Assembly: GCA_040752395.1 (NCBI GenBank)
Contig: JBFMHD010000006.1
Location: 1 to 31,001 of the forward strand
From: JBFMHD01 sp040752395 [NCBI: Candidatus Hydrogenedentota bacterium]
GTDB taxonomy: Bacteria > JBFMHD01
Direction of reading: 5' to 3'
DNA length: 31,001 nt
In this document: positions 1 through 8,165 of the stretch, in pieces
How the letters are laid out: every line of letters starts with the position of its first letter
How positions within the stretch are numbered: the stretch's first letter is position 1
The notes under the pieces: generated by a model
Told to the model about the DNA's origin: nothing
Database searches by the model: none
What the model saw: only the letters and a program-made list of their open reading frames with translations
Translations under genes and position numbers: made by a program

Positions 1-281
1 GGAAACTTCAATGTTTACTACACATCAAAGTATACAACCACCAAAGAATTTTGACAAGTATTCAAATCACTAATTAATTTTTGATAGTTTATATCACTTC
101 CCTGTGAACCATTATTTAATACCTTGAAAATGGCTGATTAAATGAAATCCATTGACTTATTTTCTGCTAAAGTATAGTGGTATAATCAGATTTGAGGTAT
201 TCCATTTGAGATTTGGGGTCGCGTTAATTTCAGTTTTATTGTGGTGTGGCATAATGTTTGTTTTCTGTTTCGGGTTCTAAT

Positions 282-2018
282 TTAGTATACTGGAATATAG
301 TACTGGTCGCAGGTTTTACAGATATCCGGATTATCAAAAATATTATTTCTATGATTTTTTATCCATATCTGGTATTTATCATTCAGGACGAAATCTTTTA
401 CAAGGTCAAACGTTGCATTAGCAAAACAATATTCTCCCTCCATATCCTGTTCGCATAGAGTGATTTTACCGTTTGTAAGAAGTACACAACCATTAATGAG
501 TCTTCTACAGGGGAAACGTTTTAGAGGGGTAAAATCAGCAACGGTTTTATCCACAAGTTTACCACAGAAAGGATTATAGACATAAACCACTGCGTGCTCG
601 AGCGGTAATTTTAATTCTCTGTAAAAGGTTTCAAATATTTTTTCTGTCTCAGGTCGAGAATATTCTTTTCCGGGCAAAAAATAATTTTTTAATTTGTCCC
701 ATTCATTTAGAAATGATTGAACAGAACCTTCTGTATCCCTGGATAAAATCATCGTAATACCTGTTTCAGGTTTCGGCTTGAAAAAAGTATTTTCTTTTTC
801 CATTTTACAATATTTTTTATAAAGAAAATTTAAAAAGTTAGATTTTGCAATCTCAAGAGATGGCAAACCAGTAAGTAATGTATAATTTTCCTGTGCCCCT
901 GTGAAAGTATTGAACAGAAGATTATCAATGCTGGTTTCTAATATTATCCCGGCAATATCATCAGTTAACCCAAGACCGTGAGTGTATATGGTTATTTCCA
1001 CTGGAAATGATTTAAAAATTGGCTGATTTTGTCGTTCTTTTCTAAAATCGTTTAATAATCTCAATATGGTCTTTATTTCTGGATGCAGCAACGGGTCTTT
1101 ACTACCAATCAGGTCAAAGTGAAGAATACCAGGAAACCTATTTAATGAATTCAGTAGAGATTTTATATCATCAATGGATATCCATTCCTTACGAGCATTA
1201 TTAACTTTAGGATAAAATATATTATTACCGTTACCGTCAAATCCAATTTCTATTGCAAATCTATCAGGAAAAGAAACCATACGTTCATAAGTTTGCAGAG
1301 AGATTGAATGTGGGTCCTGGCTCGTAGCGGACATAACATTGTCGAGATGTTCAAAAAGGACTGGATCGATTAGATAAAAGAGATAGCATCGTTTTGCGAA
1401 GTCATAAGTGATTCCGAGTAAGTCAAATTGGTATGAAATCTCAATATTGGTATGGTATTTATTTTTTAAATCATAGATGAAATAGTGGGTAGGATAATAA
1501 TATTTTGGAGTATTAACCAGTTCAATGTTCAGAAGCTCACGTAAAATATTTGTTGATATAATAAATGGAGCAAATTTCTGCTCAATGTTATTTAAGTTAA
1601 AGACAGCAAACTCGTAACCGTTTTTAATGACCTCATTCATAAGATACCTGGTTACATCAGCATCGAAAATTAAGTTGAAGGCTGAATAGAAATGCAGGTA
1701 TTCAATTTCAGGATAATCATTTATTATCTTTTGCAATGCTTCTCTGACAGTAAAAAAAACTTTCTCATTGAGTGATAAGCCATCTGCGAATGCTGGGGAG
1801 ACAATTATTTGAGGCGTATCTTTATAAGCGGAGACAGTATCTTTTACTTTTCTAATAGCATCTTCTCCAACCACGGTCAAATATACCTTTTTTCCGGCAA
1901 GAGCTGAGGTAAATAGATTATCTAAAAAAATCTTTAAAAAATTAGTATTACCCAATTTATGCAAGGTAAAATAATAACCATAATAATTTGAAACATCTAT
2001 AAGTGTTACATATTTCAT
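282..2018 (-). CDS. SPASM-domain protein with degenerate radical SAM core and nucleotidyltransferase-like N-terminus
   Basis: About 578 residues from the ATG at 2018; a TTG one codon upstream is also possible. GGAG lies 8 nt before the ATG. Residues 1-230 look like a degenerate GT-A/CMP-sugar-synthetase-type nucleotidyltransferase. Residues 250-440 have the layout of a radical SAM barrel, but where CxxxCxxC should be (about 255-275) there is no cysteine at all. The C-terminus keeps a SPASM-like auxiliary cluster region: Cys at 485, 504, 511, 522, 531, 567 and 570, with NGKITLCEQD in the expected place and a terminal CxxC. It probably cannot cleave SAM by the usual route. It may be a binding or scaffold protein, or bind only an auxiliary Fe-S cluster. 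The arrangement resembles the family called spiro-SPASM in Spirochaetes. That assignment is from memory of the architecture and needs a profile search. Confidence 0.72.
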   Translation of the reverse strand: MKYVTLIDVSNYYGYYFTLHKLGNTNFLKIFLDNLFTSALAGKKVYLTVVGEDAIRKVKDTVSAYKDTPQIIVSPAFADGLSLNEKVFFTVREALQKIINDYPEIEYLHFYSAFNLIFDADVTRYLMNEVIKNGYEFAVFNLNNIEQKFAPFIISTNILRELLNIELVNTPKYYYPTHYFIYDLKNKYHTNIEISYQFDLLGITYDFAKRCYLFYLIDPVLFEHLDNVMSATSQDPHSISLQTYERMVSFPDRFAIEIGFDGNGNNIFYPKVNNARKEWISIDDIKSLLNSLNRFPGILHFDLIGSKDPLLHPEIKTILRLLNDFRKERQNQPIFKSFPVEITIYTHGLGLTDDIAGIILETSIDNLLFNTFTGAQENYTLLTGLPSLEIAKSNFLNFLYKKYCKMEKENTFFKPKPETGITMILSRDTEGSVQSFLNEWDKLKNYFLPGKEYSRPETEKIFETFYRELKLPLEHAVVYVYNPFCGKLVDKTVADFTPLKRFPCRRLINGCVLLTNGKITLCEQDMEGEYCFANATFDLVKDFVLNDKYQIWIKNHRNNIFDNPDICKTCDQYYIPVY

Positions 2019-2044
2019 CAACCAATCTCCATCCTGATAAAAAT

Positions 2045-2071
2045 ATTATAGGATAGTATCATTAAGGTCAA
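2045..2071 (-). promoter_or_regulatory. Putative sigma70-type promoter for the SPASM protein gene
   Basis: On the minus strand TTGACC (2071-2066) and TATAAT (2050-2045) are separated by 15 bp, shorter than the preferred 17. The -10 is a perfect match. The leader to the ATG at 2018 would be about 20 nt and contains the GGAG ribosome site. It would let this gene be transcribed independently of the acetyltransferase gene upstream. Confidence 0.4.
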
Positions 2072-2100
2072 TTTTAAAATATAACTACCTGTTAATAGAT

Positions 2101-2592
2101 TTACTCATCCACAAATACTTTAAATTTATCACGAACATCTCCTGTTTTAGTTCCGGGGATTCCGGTAACAATCGAATAAGGTTCAACATCCTTTGTTACA
2201 ACAGCATTAGCACCGATAATCGAAAATTTTCCAATAGTAACACCAGGTAAGACCACTACGCCAACTCCAATCCAGACGTCATTTCCAACGATAATTTTTT
2301 TAAATTTTGAAGTCGGATAATCTGCCAATCTTGAATTATTGGCATGTGAGGATGCGATCAGGGCTGCGTTTTTAGCAATCGCAGTTCTATCACCTATAAT
2401 GATAGTATTGCTTATATATTCATCTTCAAAGACTACATTCATATTTATAAAAGCATTTTTACCAATACTAATTCCAGATAAACGATATAAAAGCATACGA
2501 ACCCACGGTATTGGGCAGTGAGCGGCAATAAGACGAATGACTGCTTTTAATCCGGAAATTATATAACTATTCTTTGGAATAATTGTGTTCAT
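2101..2592 (-). CDS. Hexapeptide-repeat (left-handed beta-helix) O-acetyltransferase
   Basis: 163 residues from the ATG at 2592; a TTG start two codons upstream is less likely. Residues 40-150 carry the [LIV]-G-x4 hexapeptide pattern of the maltose/galactoside/serine acetyltransferase superfamily: IGKNAF, IGDRTAI, VGNDVWIGVG, LPGVTIGK, IGANAVV and a terminal GIPGTK. The general base His is expected at H83 in SSHANN. Such enzymes transfer acetyl from acetyl-CoA to a sugar hydroxyl or amine in the cytoplasm. The short helical N-terminus (15-38) is typical of WbbJ/maa-like forms. The gene faces away from the glycan block and shares its divergent control region, so it is probably a decoration enzyme of the same glycan. 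The acceptor sugar cannot be read from the sequence. Confidence 0.85.
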   Translation of the reverse strand: MNTIIPKNSYIISGLKAVIRLIAAHCPIPWVRMLLYRLSGISIGKNAFINMNVVFEDEYISNTIIIGDRTAIAKNAALIASSHANNSRLADYPTSKFKKIIVGNDVWIGVGVVVLPGVTIGKFSIIGANAVVTKDVEPYSIVTGIPGTKTGDVRDKFKVFVDE

Positions 2593-2601
2593 ATACAACT
2601 A

Positions 2602-2631
2602 TTTATACTTAATTTAGTTATAATCAGTCAA
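2602..2631 (-). promoter_or_regulatory. Leaderless-type promoter of the acetyltransferase gene
   Basis: On the minus strand TTGACT (2631-2626), an 18-bp spacer and TATAAA (2607-2602) lie directly before the gene. Only 9 nt separate the -10 from the ATG at 2592, so transcription should begin within about 3 nt of the start codon. No Shine-Dalgarno can fit in such a leader. Confidence 0.6.
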
Positions 2632-2702
2632 ATAAAAAATCATCCAGTACAAATCCTTCTCTCTAAAAAATCTACGTAAGACAGAAAGGTTTAAAAATTC
2701 AA

Positions 2703-2723
2703 CATTCAAAGATTGAAAGAATG
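2703..2723. promoter_or_regulatory. Imperfect dyad in the divergent promoter region
   Basis: Two nested inverted pairs overlap here: CATTC (2703-2707) with GAATG (2719-2723), and TTCAA (2705-2709) with TTGAA (2713-2717). The site lies about 50 bp upstream of the rightward -35 and about 70 bp from the leftward one. It could bind a regulator controlling both transcripts, but short dyads are common in AT-rich DNA. Confidence 0.2.
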
Positions 2724-2774
2724 ATAGGGAACAAGTTGTATAGAGACAAAAAATGTATATAGTTAACCACAGGA

Positions 2775-2803
2775 TTGACAACAAAAAATAATATAATTAT
2801 AAT
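2775..2803 (+). promoter_or_regulatory. Consensus sigma70 promoter of the glycan block, leaderless-type
   Basis: TTGACA (2775-2780), exactly 17 bp, then TATAAT (2798-2803): a perfect consensus in both boxes. The -10 ends 6 nt before the ATG at 2810, so the usual start point (about 7 nt downstream) coincides with the A of the start codon. The 6 nt between consist only of A. Confidence 0.8.
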
Positions 2804-2809
2804 AAAAAA

Positions 2810-4192
2810 ATGTGGTACATAAACGACCAAATGAGATTGAAATTTTTTCTGAATAATTATTTTTTGAATTATCTGTTGAATAACAATTATTCTGTACAGT
2901 ACTCGGCAGATAACAGAAGTTATGAGGTATCCTTTTGCTCTGATGGTGGGAAGAAGATAGTAGTTAAAATAATGAGAACAGGTTTCTCCAAGACACTACC
3001 TGAATTACAATCACCAATAAAAATATTTAATAAATATTTAAAAATGTATTCTCTACATCAACCAGCCGGGAATAAAATGTTTGAATACATAACCAAACAA
3101 AATATTTTTATTATAAAATTTAATATAAACATAATAGATGATACTTTTTGCTATTTTACCAGAATAAACAGAGACGGGAATAAATTTACACGTATATTGA
3201 AGACTGATTATCCGATAGTTGATGCAATATATTATTTATTTACCGAGACGGTTAACAAAGCAGCAGAAGAAAATAATATGCATCCTGTATTATCCCGGAA
3301 AAAGAATTGTCTACAAATATATCTCACTCATGATGTTGATATAATGAATAAAAATTTCGGGTCATTGTTAAGGCTTGCAGGAATAAATTTTTATAAATTT
3401 ATGACTATGGGATTTAAGGTAAAATATTTACTGGAAATATTTGAGTATATGATTCAAAAACTCAATTATGATGATTTTAGCGTACTTTATCAGATTGAAC
3501 AGGATTATAGCTCAACATTTTTTCTTCATCCTGGCTATAAAAATCTGACATTTTACCAGAAATTCATTAATTTTTTAATAAATCCACGTTATCAATTAAC
3601 CGAAAAAACCGTGGAGGAATTAAAAAAAAGAAAGAAAAATATAGGTTTACATTCTGGTTACCATTCAGCAAAAATCAAAAGTTTACTGGAGCAGGAGTGT
3701 ACGAGAATTAGCAGTATTGCTGGTCAGAGGGTAGATGTAACTCGGTTTCATTTTCTTGCATTTGACACCAGAATCACTCCTGGAATATTAGAAAAGAATG
3801 GCATAACAATTGATATGAGTTTGTATTACAATAGACATACAGGCTGGTATTATCATCAGACCACGCTGCCATATTTTCTTTTTGACACATCTGATTTTAT
3901 TCAGATACAGGTAGTAGAGATACCAACAGTTTTGATGGACGCAACTTTATATAATTATTATGATCTGGGATACGAAGAGGCGAGGAATAGAAGTATTGAG
4001 CTATTGGAGAATCTGAAGAATTTTTCATCGTTATGTTCAATCAATTTTCATACAGAGTCATTTGTTATGAGAAAAGAATATATTGTAGGGATATATAAAA
4101 ACATTATCGCTTGGATAAAGGGAAATGACGTCAGTGTTGGAGAGATAGAATATTTTTATGAAGAAATTAGACCAGAATTAAAATTTATATGA
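2810..4192 (+). CDS. NodB-like polysaccharide deacetylase (DUF7033-type)
   Basis: 460 residues. After a divergent N-terminal domain (1-165) comes a carbohydrate-esterase-4-like barrel: THDVD (173-177, catalytic Asp and metal Asp), TFFLH (236-240), GLHSGYHS (279-286, supplying HxxxH metal ligands H281 and H285) and RFHFLAFD (312-319). Near 370 is IPTVLMDATL. This is the pattern of large cytoplasmic NodB-like proteins found in O-antigen and capsule loci, where they are thought to remove N- or O-acetyl groups. No signal peptide is seen. The stop overlaps the next start (ATGA), so the two are translationally coupled. The start at 2810 rests on the promoter position; a second in-frame ATG at 2831 lacks a ribosome site. 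Confidence 0.8.
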   Translation: MWYINDQMRLKFFLNNYFLNYLLNNNYSVQYSADNRSYEVSFCSDGGKKIVVKIMRTGFSKTLPELQSPIKIFNKYLKMYSLHQPAGNKMFEYITKQNIFIIKFNINIIDDTFCYFTRINRDGNKFTRILKTDYPIVDAIYYLFTETVNKAAEENNMHPVLSRKKNCLQIYLTHDVDIMNKNFGSLLRLAGINFYKFMTMGFKVKYLLEIFEYMIQKLNYDDFSVLYQIEQDYSSTFFLHPGYKNLTFYQKFINFLINPRYQLTEKTVEELKKRKKNIGLHSGYHSAKIKSLLEQECTRISSIAGQRVDVTRFHFLAFDTRITPGILEKNGITIDMSLYYNRHTGWYYHQTTLPYFLFDTSDFIQIQVVEIPTVLMDATLYNYYDLGYEEARNRSIELLENLKNFSSLCSINFHTESFVMRKEYIVGIYKNIIAWIKGNDVSVGEIEYFYEEIRPELKFI

Positions 4193-5256
4193 GAATAGAA
4201 TTGTTTGATATCAATAAATATGAAAAAAAATGGGATGAGTTTTTATTGAATAATTCAGATTCCACTGTATTTCATACATCGATATGGCTTAAATTGATGT
4301 CTGAATTTTATAATTTTAAATTGTATCCATTATCTGCTATTGACCAGGGTAATATAATCGGGATATTACCATTTTTTCAGGTAAAAGCCCTGCAATTGAA
4401 TCATCTTGTCTCATTACCTTTACGGGATAAAGGTGGTTGTGTTGTAAGCAGAGATGATAACAATACAAGAGCTCGTTTAATAGAGTCAATGATACAGTTT
4501 GGTCGAACTCTGGATTGTAATTATATTCAAGTAAAAACAAGCGACTCAGAGGAGAAAAATGTGCTGGAACAGATGGGATTCTCTGTTCGTGAGGAATGGA
4601 TTCTATCCAGCATTAAACTTGAACCGGATTTTAATATTACAAGAAATAATTTTATAGATAAGCGGCTTAATTGGTCAATAAATAAGGCGATAACCAGTAA
4701 TTTGCAATTTGAGGACGCGGTCTCTGATATTGCAGTTTCAGAATTTTACAGGATATTTCTTAATAAAAGGAAATCACTGGGGGTTCCTCCCTATGCAAAA
4801 AAGTATTTTGATTTATTATATTCATTATTTGCGCCGAGTGGTATGGCTAAAATATTTATTGTAAGAAAGGGTTCTGAGTCATTATCATCTACATTTTTGC
4901 TTTTTCACAATAGGAAGGTTTATGATATTTTTTCCGCTTCATTAGAAAAAGGGTACGAATATCGTGCAAATGATTTTCTTATATGGCATATGATAAAGTG
5001 GCTTTGTGAACACGGATATGATGAGATTGACCTCGGTGCTGATTCACCATATCAGGAGACATTAATTAAGTATAAGAGGAAATGGGGAGTAAATGAGAAG
5101 AATCAATATTTTCTTTACTATTTTATAAAAAATAAAAAAATATTCATTAGAGACAGCGACCATCCCGGGTACCGGTGGATAAGAAAAATCTGGAGATGGA
5201 TGCCTGATTTTATGTTTGAAAACTTAGGCTCTATGCTGATTAAATATCTTGCTTAA
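4189..5256 (+). CDS. FemAB-like GNAT-fold acyl/aminoacyltransferase
   Basis: 355 residues, coupled to the gene before it by a 4-nt overlap. The N-terminus has FHTSIWLKLM (about 30), typical of FemAB/BioF2-like proteins (PF13480 type). The C-terminal GNAT lobe has DEIDLGADSPYQETLIKYKRKWG (about 278-300; only the ends of this stretch are conserved), matching the family's D-x-G-R-S...FK...G signature. FemAB proteins transfer amino acids from aminoacyl-tRNA, and relatives transfer acyl groups to sugar amines. Following a deacetylase that would expose an amine, an N-acylation role is attractive but is inference. No membrane segment is seen. Confidence 0.72.
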   Translation: MRIELFDINKYEKKWDEFLLNNSDSTVFHTSIWLKLMSEFYNFKLYPLSAIDQGNIIGILPFFQVKALQLNHLVSLPLRDKGGCVVSRDDNNTRARLIESMIQFGRTLDCNYIQVKTSDSEEKNVLEQMGFSVREEWILSSIKLEPDFNITRNNFIDKRLNWSINKAITSNLQFEDAVSDIAVSEFYRIFLNKRKSLGVPPYAKKYFDLLYSLFAPSGMAKIFIVRKGSESLSSTFLLFHNRKVYDIFSASLEKGYEYRANDFLIWHMIKWLCEHGYDEIDLGADSPYQETLIKYKRKWGVNEKNQYFLYYFIKNKKIFIRDSDHPGYRWIRKIWRWMPDFMFENLGSMLIKYLA

Positions 5257-5276
5257 GAAATTATGAAGGTTCAGGG

Positions 5277-6926
5277 ATGCAGAGCAATATTTATCTGGCT
5301 AAAAGTCTTTACGAGATAAACCGTATAATAAGTTTGATTGATAGAAGTATAGCTTCAACTACATACGGTTGTTTTGACCGACGATACTGGTCATGGCGGA
5401 TTGGTGATATCCCCAATGCAAGCTTGCAATATGGAATATTACCATTGACGTTGGTCCGGGCCACGAAATTTGAGGGAAATAATTACTATCAAAATAAAGT
5501 TATTAAAGAATGGATACTGGCTGGATTGAAGTACTGGATTAAAATACAAAATAGAAATGGTTCATTGAACCAGTTTTTTCCAAATGAACAGTCCGTTGGT
5601 ACAACTTATTATATACTATCAGCTGTTTTACAGGTATATGATTTGCTGGAAAACGAGATCGATGACGAGATTAAAGAAAAAATTGAAATCGCAGTTAAAA
5701 AGTCGGCTGAGTTTGTACTAAAATATGATGAAACGTATGCGATAATATCAAACCATATTGCATTGTTTGCTTTTGTTCTTTACAGGTTAGCTTTGAGGTA
5801 TAACGATACCCGTTATCGGGTTAAAGCTGATAGGTATTTAAACATCATTCTCAAACATCAATCTGCTGAAGGATGGTATCTGGAGTATAATGGTGCAGAC
5901 CCGGGTTATCAAACCCAGTGCATTTATTATCTTGCTGAATGCTATCGTTTAACGAAGAATGAAGAAATAGTTGATTCTGTAAAAAAGAGCATCGAAAAAT
6001 TTCTCGTATATTTTTTTCATCCTGATGGTTCATTCGGAGGAGAATACGGTAGCAGAAACACCGAACTCATTTATCCAGCTGGATTCGAGATTTTGAAAGA
6101 TAAACTGGAATCTTGTTCAATCATATCCTCGTTTATTAATCAATACCTGCGGAAGGGAACTTTGATTAGTTTGGATTCAATGGATGATGAAAATCTGCTT
6201 CGTTTGACAGCAAATTATATTATTACTTACAATTACAGTAAAAGTACGGATAACAGCTATGAACCAGAACTTAATTTACCGGCGTACAACGATTCTCTGC
6301 AGGTCTATTTTCCTGAAGCTGGTATTTTAGTGAAGGCAACTGATTGTTATTATATGATTATTGGAGCAAGTAAAGGAGGGGTTTGCAAAATATTCGATAA
6401 AAGAAACCAGAAGATTATTTTTGATGACCCCGGATACGCATTTGAGTGCACGGATAGTATAATGATTACAAATCAATTTATGCAGAAACCACGACTCAGG
6501 ATAGAAAATCAAAGTGTTACTCTTGAGGCAGATTTTTATACAGTACTGAATTCTATGCTGATGCCGTTTACTAACGTTATTTTGAGATTGTTATCTCTAA
6601 CATTTTTTAGAAGTATATTTTTTGTAGATATGTTTAAAAAATATCTTGTTAAAAAAGCTTTCACTGGTAGCCGAAAAGTCTATTTAAGTTTAAAACGAGA
6701 AATATACTTCAGGAACAAAGAGATTATTATTGAAGATACTTTAAACAAGGACAATACCTGCATAATAACAAAACAGATCAGTGGGAGAAAGTTATTTTCA
6801 GTTAAGATGGCTTCATCCAGTTATGTGTCAGTTAATGACATGGTTGACTGCTGCGGATTAACGATTAATATCGAGGTACTGAACAGAGATAATGCTATCC
6901 GGGTAAACAGGACTATCAGGATTTGA
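5277..6926 (+). CDS. Putative (alpha/alpha)6-toroid glycan-active protein, heparinase-like layout
   Basis: 549 residues. AAGG lies 7 nt before the ATG. Residues 35-300 are helical with repeated aromatic-rich hairpins (SVGTTYYILSAVLQVYD near 105-122, NHIALFAFVLYRLA near 159-172, ADPGYQTQCIYYLAECYRL near 207-225, GSFGGEYGSRNTELIYPAGF near 251-270). That is how (alpha/alpha)6 lyases, epimerases and hydrolases look. Residues 330-549 are strand-rich, like the beta-sandwich that follows the toroid in heparinase II/III-type lyases. There is no signal peptide, so it would act inside the cell or be exported otherwise. The EYGSRNTE block may be the catalytic patch. I cannot name a family with certainty. 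The downstream radical SAM gene overlaps or abuts its stop. Confidence 0.5.
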   Translation: MQSNIYLAKSLYEINRIISLIDRSIASTTYGCFDRRYWSWRIGDIPNASLQYGILPLTLVRATKFEGNNYYQNKVIKEWILAGLKYWIKIQNRNGSLNQFFPNEQSVGTTYYILSAVLQVYDLLENEIDDEIKEKIEIAVKKSAEFVLKYDETYAIISNHIALFAFVLYRLALRYNDTRYRVKADRYLNIILKHQSAEGWYLEYNGADPGYQTQCIYYLAECYRLTKNEEIVDSVKKSIEKFLVYFFHPDGSFGGEYGSRNTELIYPAGFEILKDKLESCSIISSFINQYLRKGTLISLDSMDDENLLRLTANYIITYNYSKSTDNSYEPELNLPAYNDSLQVYFPEAGILVKATDCYYMIIGASKGGVCKIFDKRNQKIIFDDPGYAFECTDSIMITNQFMQKPRLRIENQSVTLEADFYTVLNSMLMPFTNVILRLLSLTFFRSIFFVDMFKKYLVKKAFTGSRKVYLSLKREIYFRNKEIIIEDTLNKDNTCIITKQISGRKLFSVKMASSSYVSVNDMVDCCGLTINIEVLNRDNAIRVNRTIRI

Positions 6927-6940
6927 TTTTGCATTTATTT

Positions 6941-8122
6941 ATGCCTATGAAACGATATTATTTACTGGCAAAAAGATTTTACAAACGGCTGTTTAAGATT
7001 CAGGCGCATCAGAGTGCGGGCCCGAATGCAACGCCATTGAGGCTTATATGGAACGCCTTGCCATATTTATTTTTAAAAAACGGATACAGTTTTTCACCAC
7101 TCTCTCTTTTTTTTATCATAAACAGCAGATGTAATTTTAAATGCAAAATGTGCGATGTTGGACAGAATAATTCAAAAAGCATGTTTTACAAAAACCTGGT
7201 TGGAAGTGATAAAGGAGATTACCCGGTTGAGGCTTTTAAAAGACTGATTGATGAGGTTAAAGGATTTAAACCATATATCAGTATCACTTCGACCGAACCT
7301 CTGCTCTACAAACCACTGCCAGAAATAATTAATTATGTAATTCAGTCAGGACTAATAATAAATGTTCTTACGAACGGTTATATTCTTGAAAAGAGAGCAG
7401 AAGAATTAGTGGATGCAGGGCTGTATAGTTTGAATGTTTCAATTGACGGACCACCTACTGTGCATAATCAATTACGCGGTGTATCTGATGCTTTTGAACG
7501 AGCAATAGCCGGCATTATGAAAATCGTTGAAAGAAAAGAGAAAAGAAAGAGTAAATTACCTTACCTTGGTATTAATGCTACCATAACAGACAGTACCGCC
7601 CCATATATGGTAGATTTAATAAAATCTTTACCTATGAAGCATCTGGCCAAGGTATCATTTATGACAATGGTATTTCTATATCAGGAATTAGCCGACCTGC
7701 ATAACAGAGAGTTTGGAGACAGGTATTTTGCTACAGAAGTCTGTCTTTCAGGAGGAGCTAATCCTAAAAAAGTGGATGTTGACAAACTTGTAGAACAATC
7801 AAATTTAGTAAAGAAAATGTATCCTGATAAAGTGTTTTTATACTACCAACCGGATAAAGAAGAGTTAACGAGATATTTTTATAAACCCGATGAGTTTATG
7901 GATAATACCAGATGCGTATTCCCGTGGTTTTCTGCACAGATATTATCTAACGGCGATCTGGTGGGATTAACCAGATGTTATCCAACGGTATTTGGCAATG
8001 TGGTGGAAAAATCCTTCAAAGAGGTATGGCTTGGGGAGAAGATCAGGGAATTCAGGAAGGATTTGCAGAAATATGGTAGGTTTCCTGCCTGTACAAGATG
8101 TGAGGGTGTGCTGTACGAGTAG
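6941..8122 (+). CDS. Radical SAM/SPASM enzyme
   Basis: 393 residues from ATG 6941. A TTG at 6923 overlapping the previous stop (TTGA) would add six residues. Neither start has a clear ribosome site. The radical SAM motif is CNFKCKMC (Cys 64, 68 and 71 from the ATG), followed by STEP in the GGEP position, and by VLTNGY and NVSIDG strands. The C-terminus has a SPASM/twitch-like region with Cys 325, 346, 384 and 387 and LSNGDLVG. It should bind SAM-cleaving [4Fe-4S] plus one auxiliary cluster. Relatives modify peptides or sugars, act as carbohydrate dehydrogenases or epimerise residues. Its neighbour is the (alpha/alpha)6 protein, suggesting a glycan substrate. The N-terminal 40 residues are basic and amphipathic, perhaps for membrane contact. 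Confidence 0.85.
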   Translation: MPMKRYYLLAKRFYKRLFKIQAHQSAGPNATPLRLIWNALPYLFLKNGYSFSPLSLFFIINSRCNFKCKMCDVGQNNSKSMFYKNLVGSDKGDYPVEAFKRLIDEVKGFKPYISITSTEPLLYKPLPEIINYVIQSGLIINVLTNGYILEKRAEELVDAGLYSLNVSIDGPPTVHNQLRGVSDAFERAIAGIMKIVERKEKRKSKLPYLGINATITDSTAPYMVDLIKSLPMKHLAKVSFMTMVFLYQELADLHNREFGDRYFATEVCLSGGANPKKVDVDKLVEQSNLVKKMYPDKVFLYYQPDKEELTRYFYKPDEFMDNTRCVFPWFSAQILSNGDLVGLTRCYPTVFGNVVEKSFKEVWLGEKIREFRKDLQKYGRFPACTRCEGVLYE

Positions 8123-8165
8123 ATAATGAAAAAAATTTGTTATCAACCAGTAACTATTATTTTTG

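Noticed and set aside
1-281. Possible promoters or a gene in the first 281 bases (TTGACA at 51-56, TATAAT at 181-186)
   Set aside because: The TTGACA has no good -10 at 16-18 bp, the TATAAT has no -35 at a usable distance, and no start of a plausible gene follows. I see nothing else there.
258-458. 66-codon plus-strand open frame at the left end
   Set aside because: It mostly overlaps the 3' end of the SPASM protein gene on the other strand and has no ribosome site or family pattern.
8123-8165. Cobalamin riboswitch ahead of the B12 radical SAM run
   Set aside because: The gap is only 43 nt and no B12-box-like sequence was seen there or in the longer gaps upstream.
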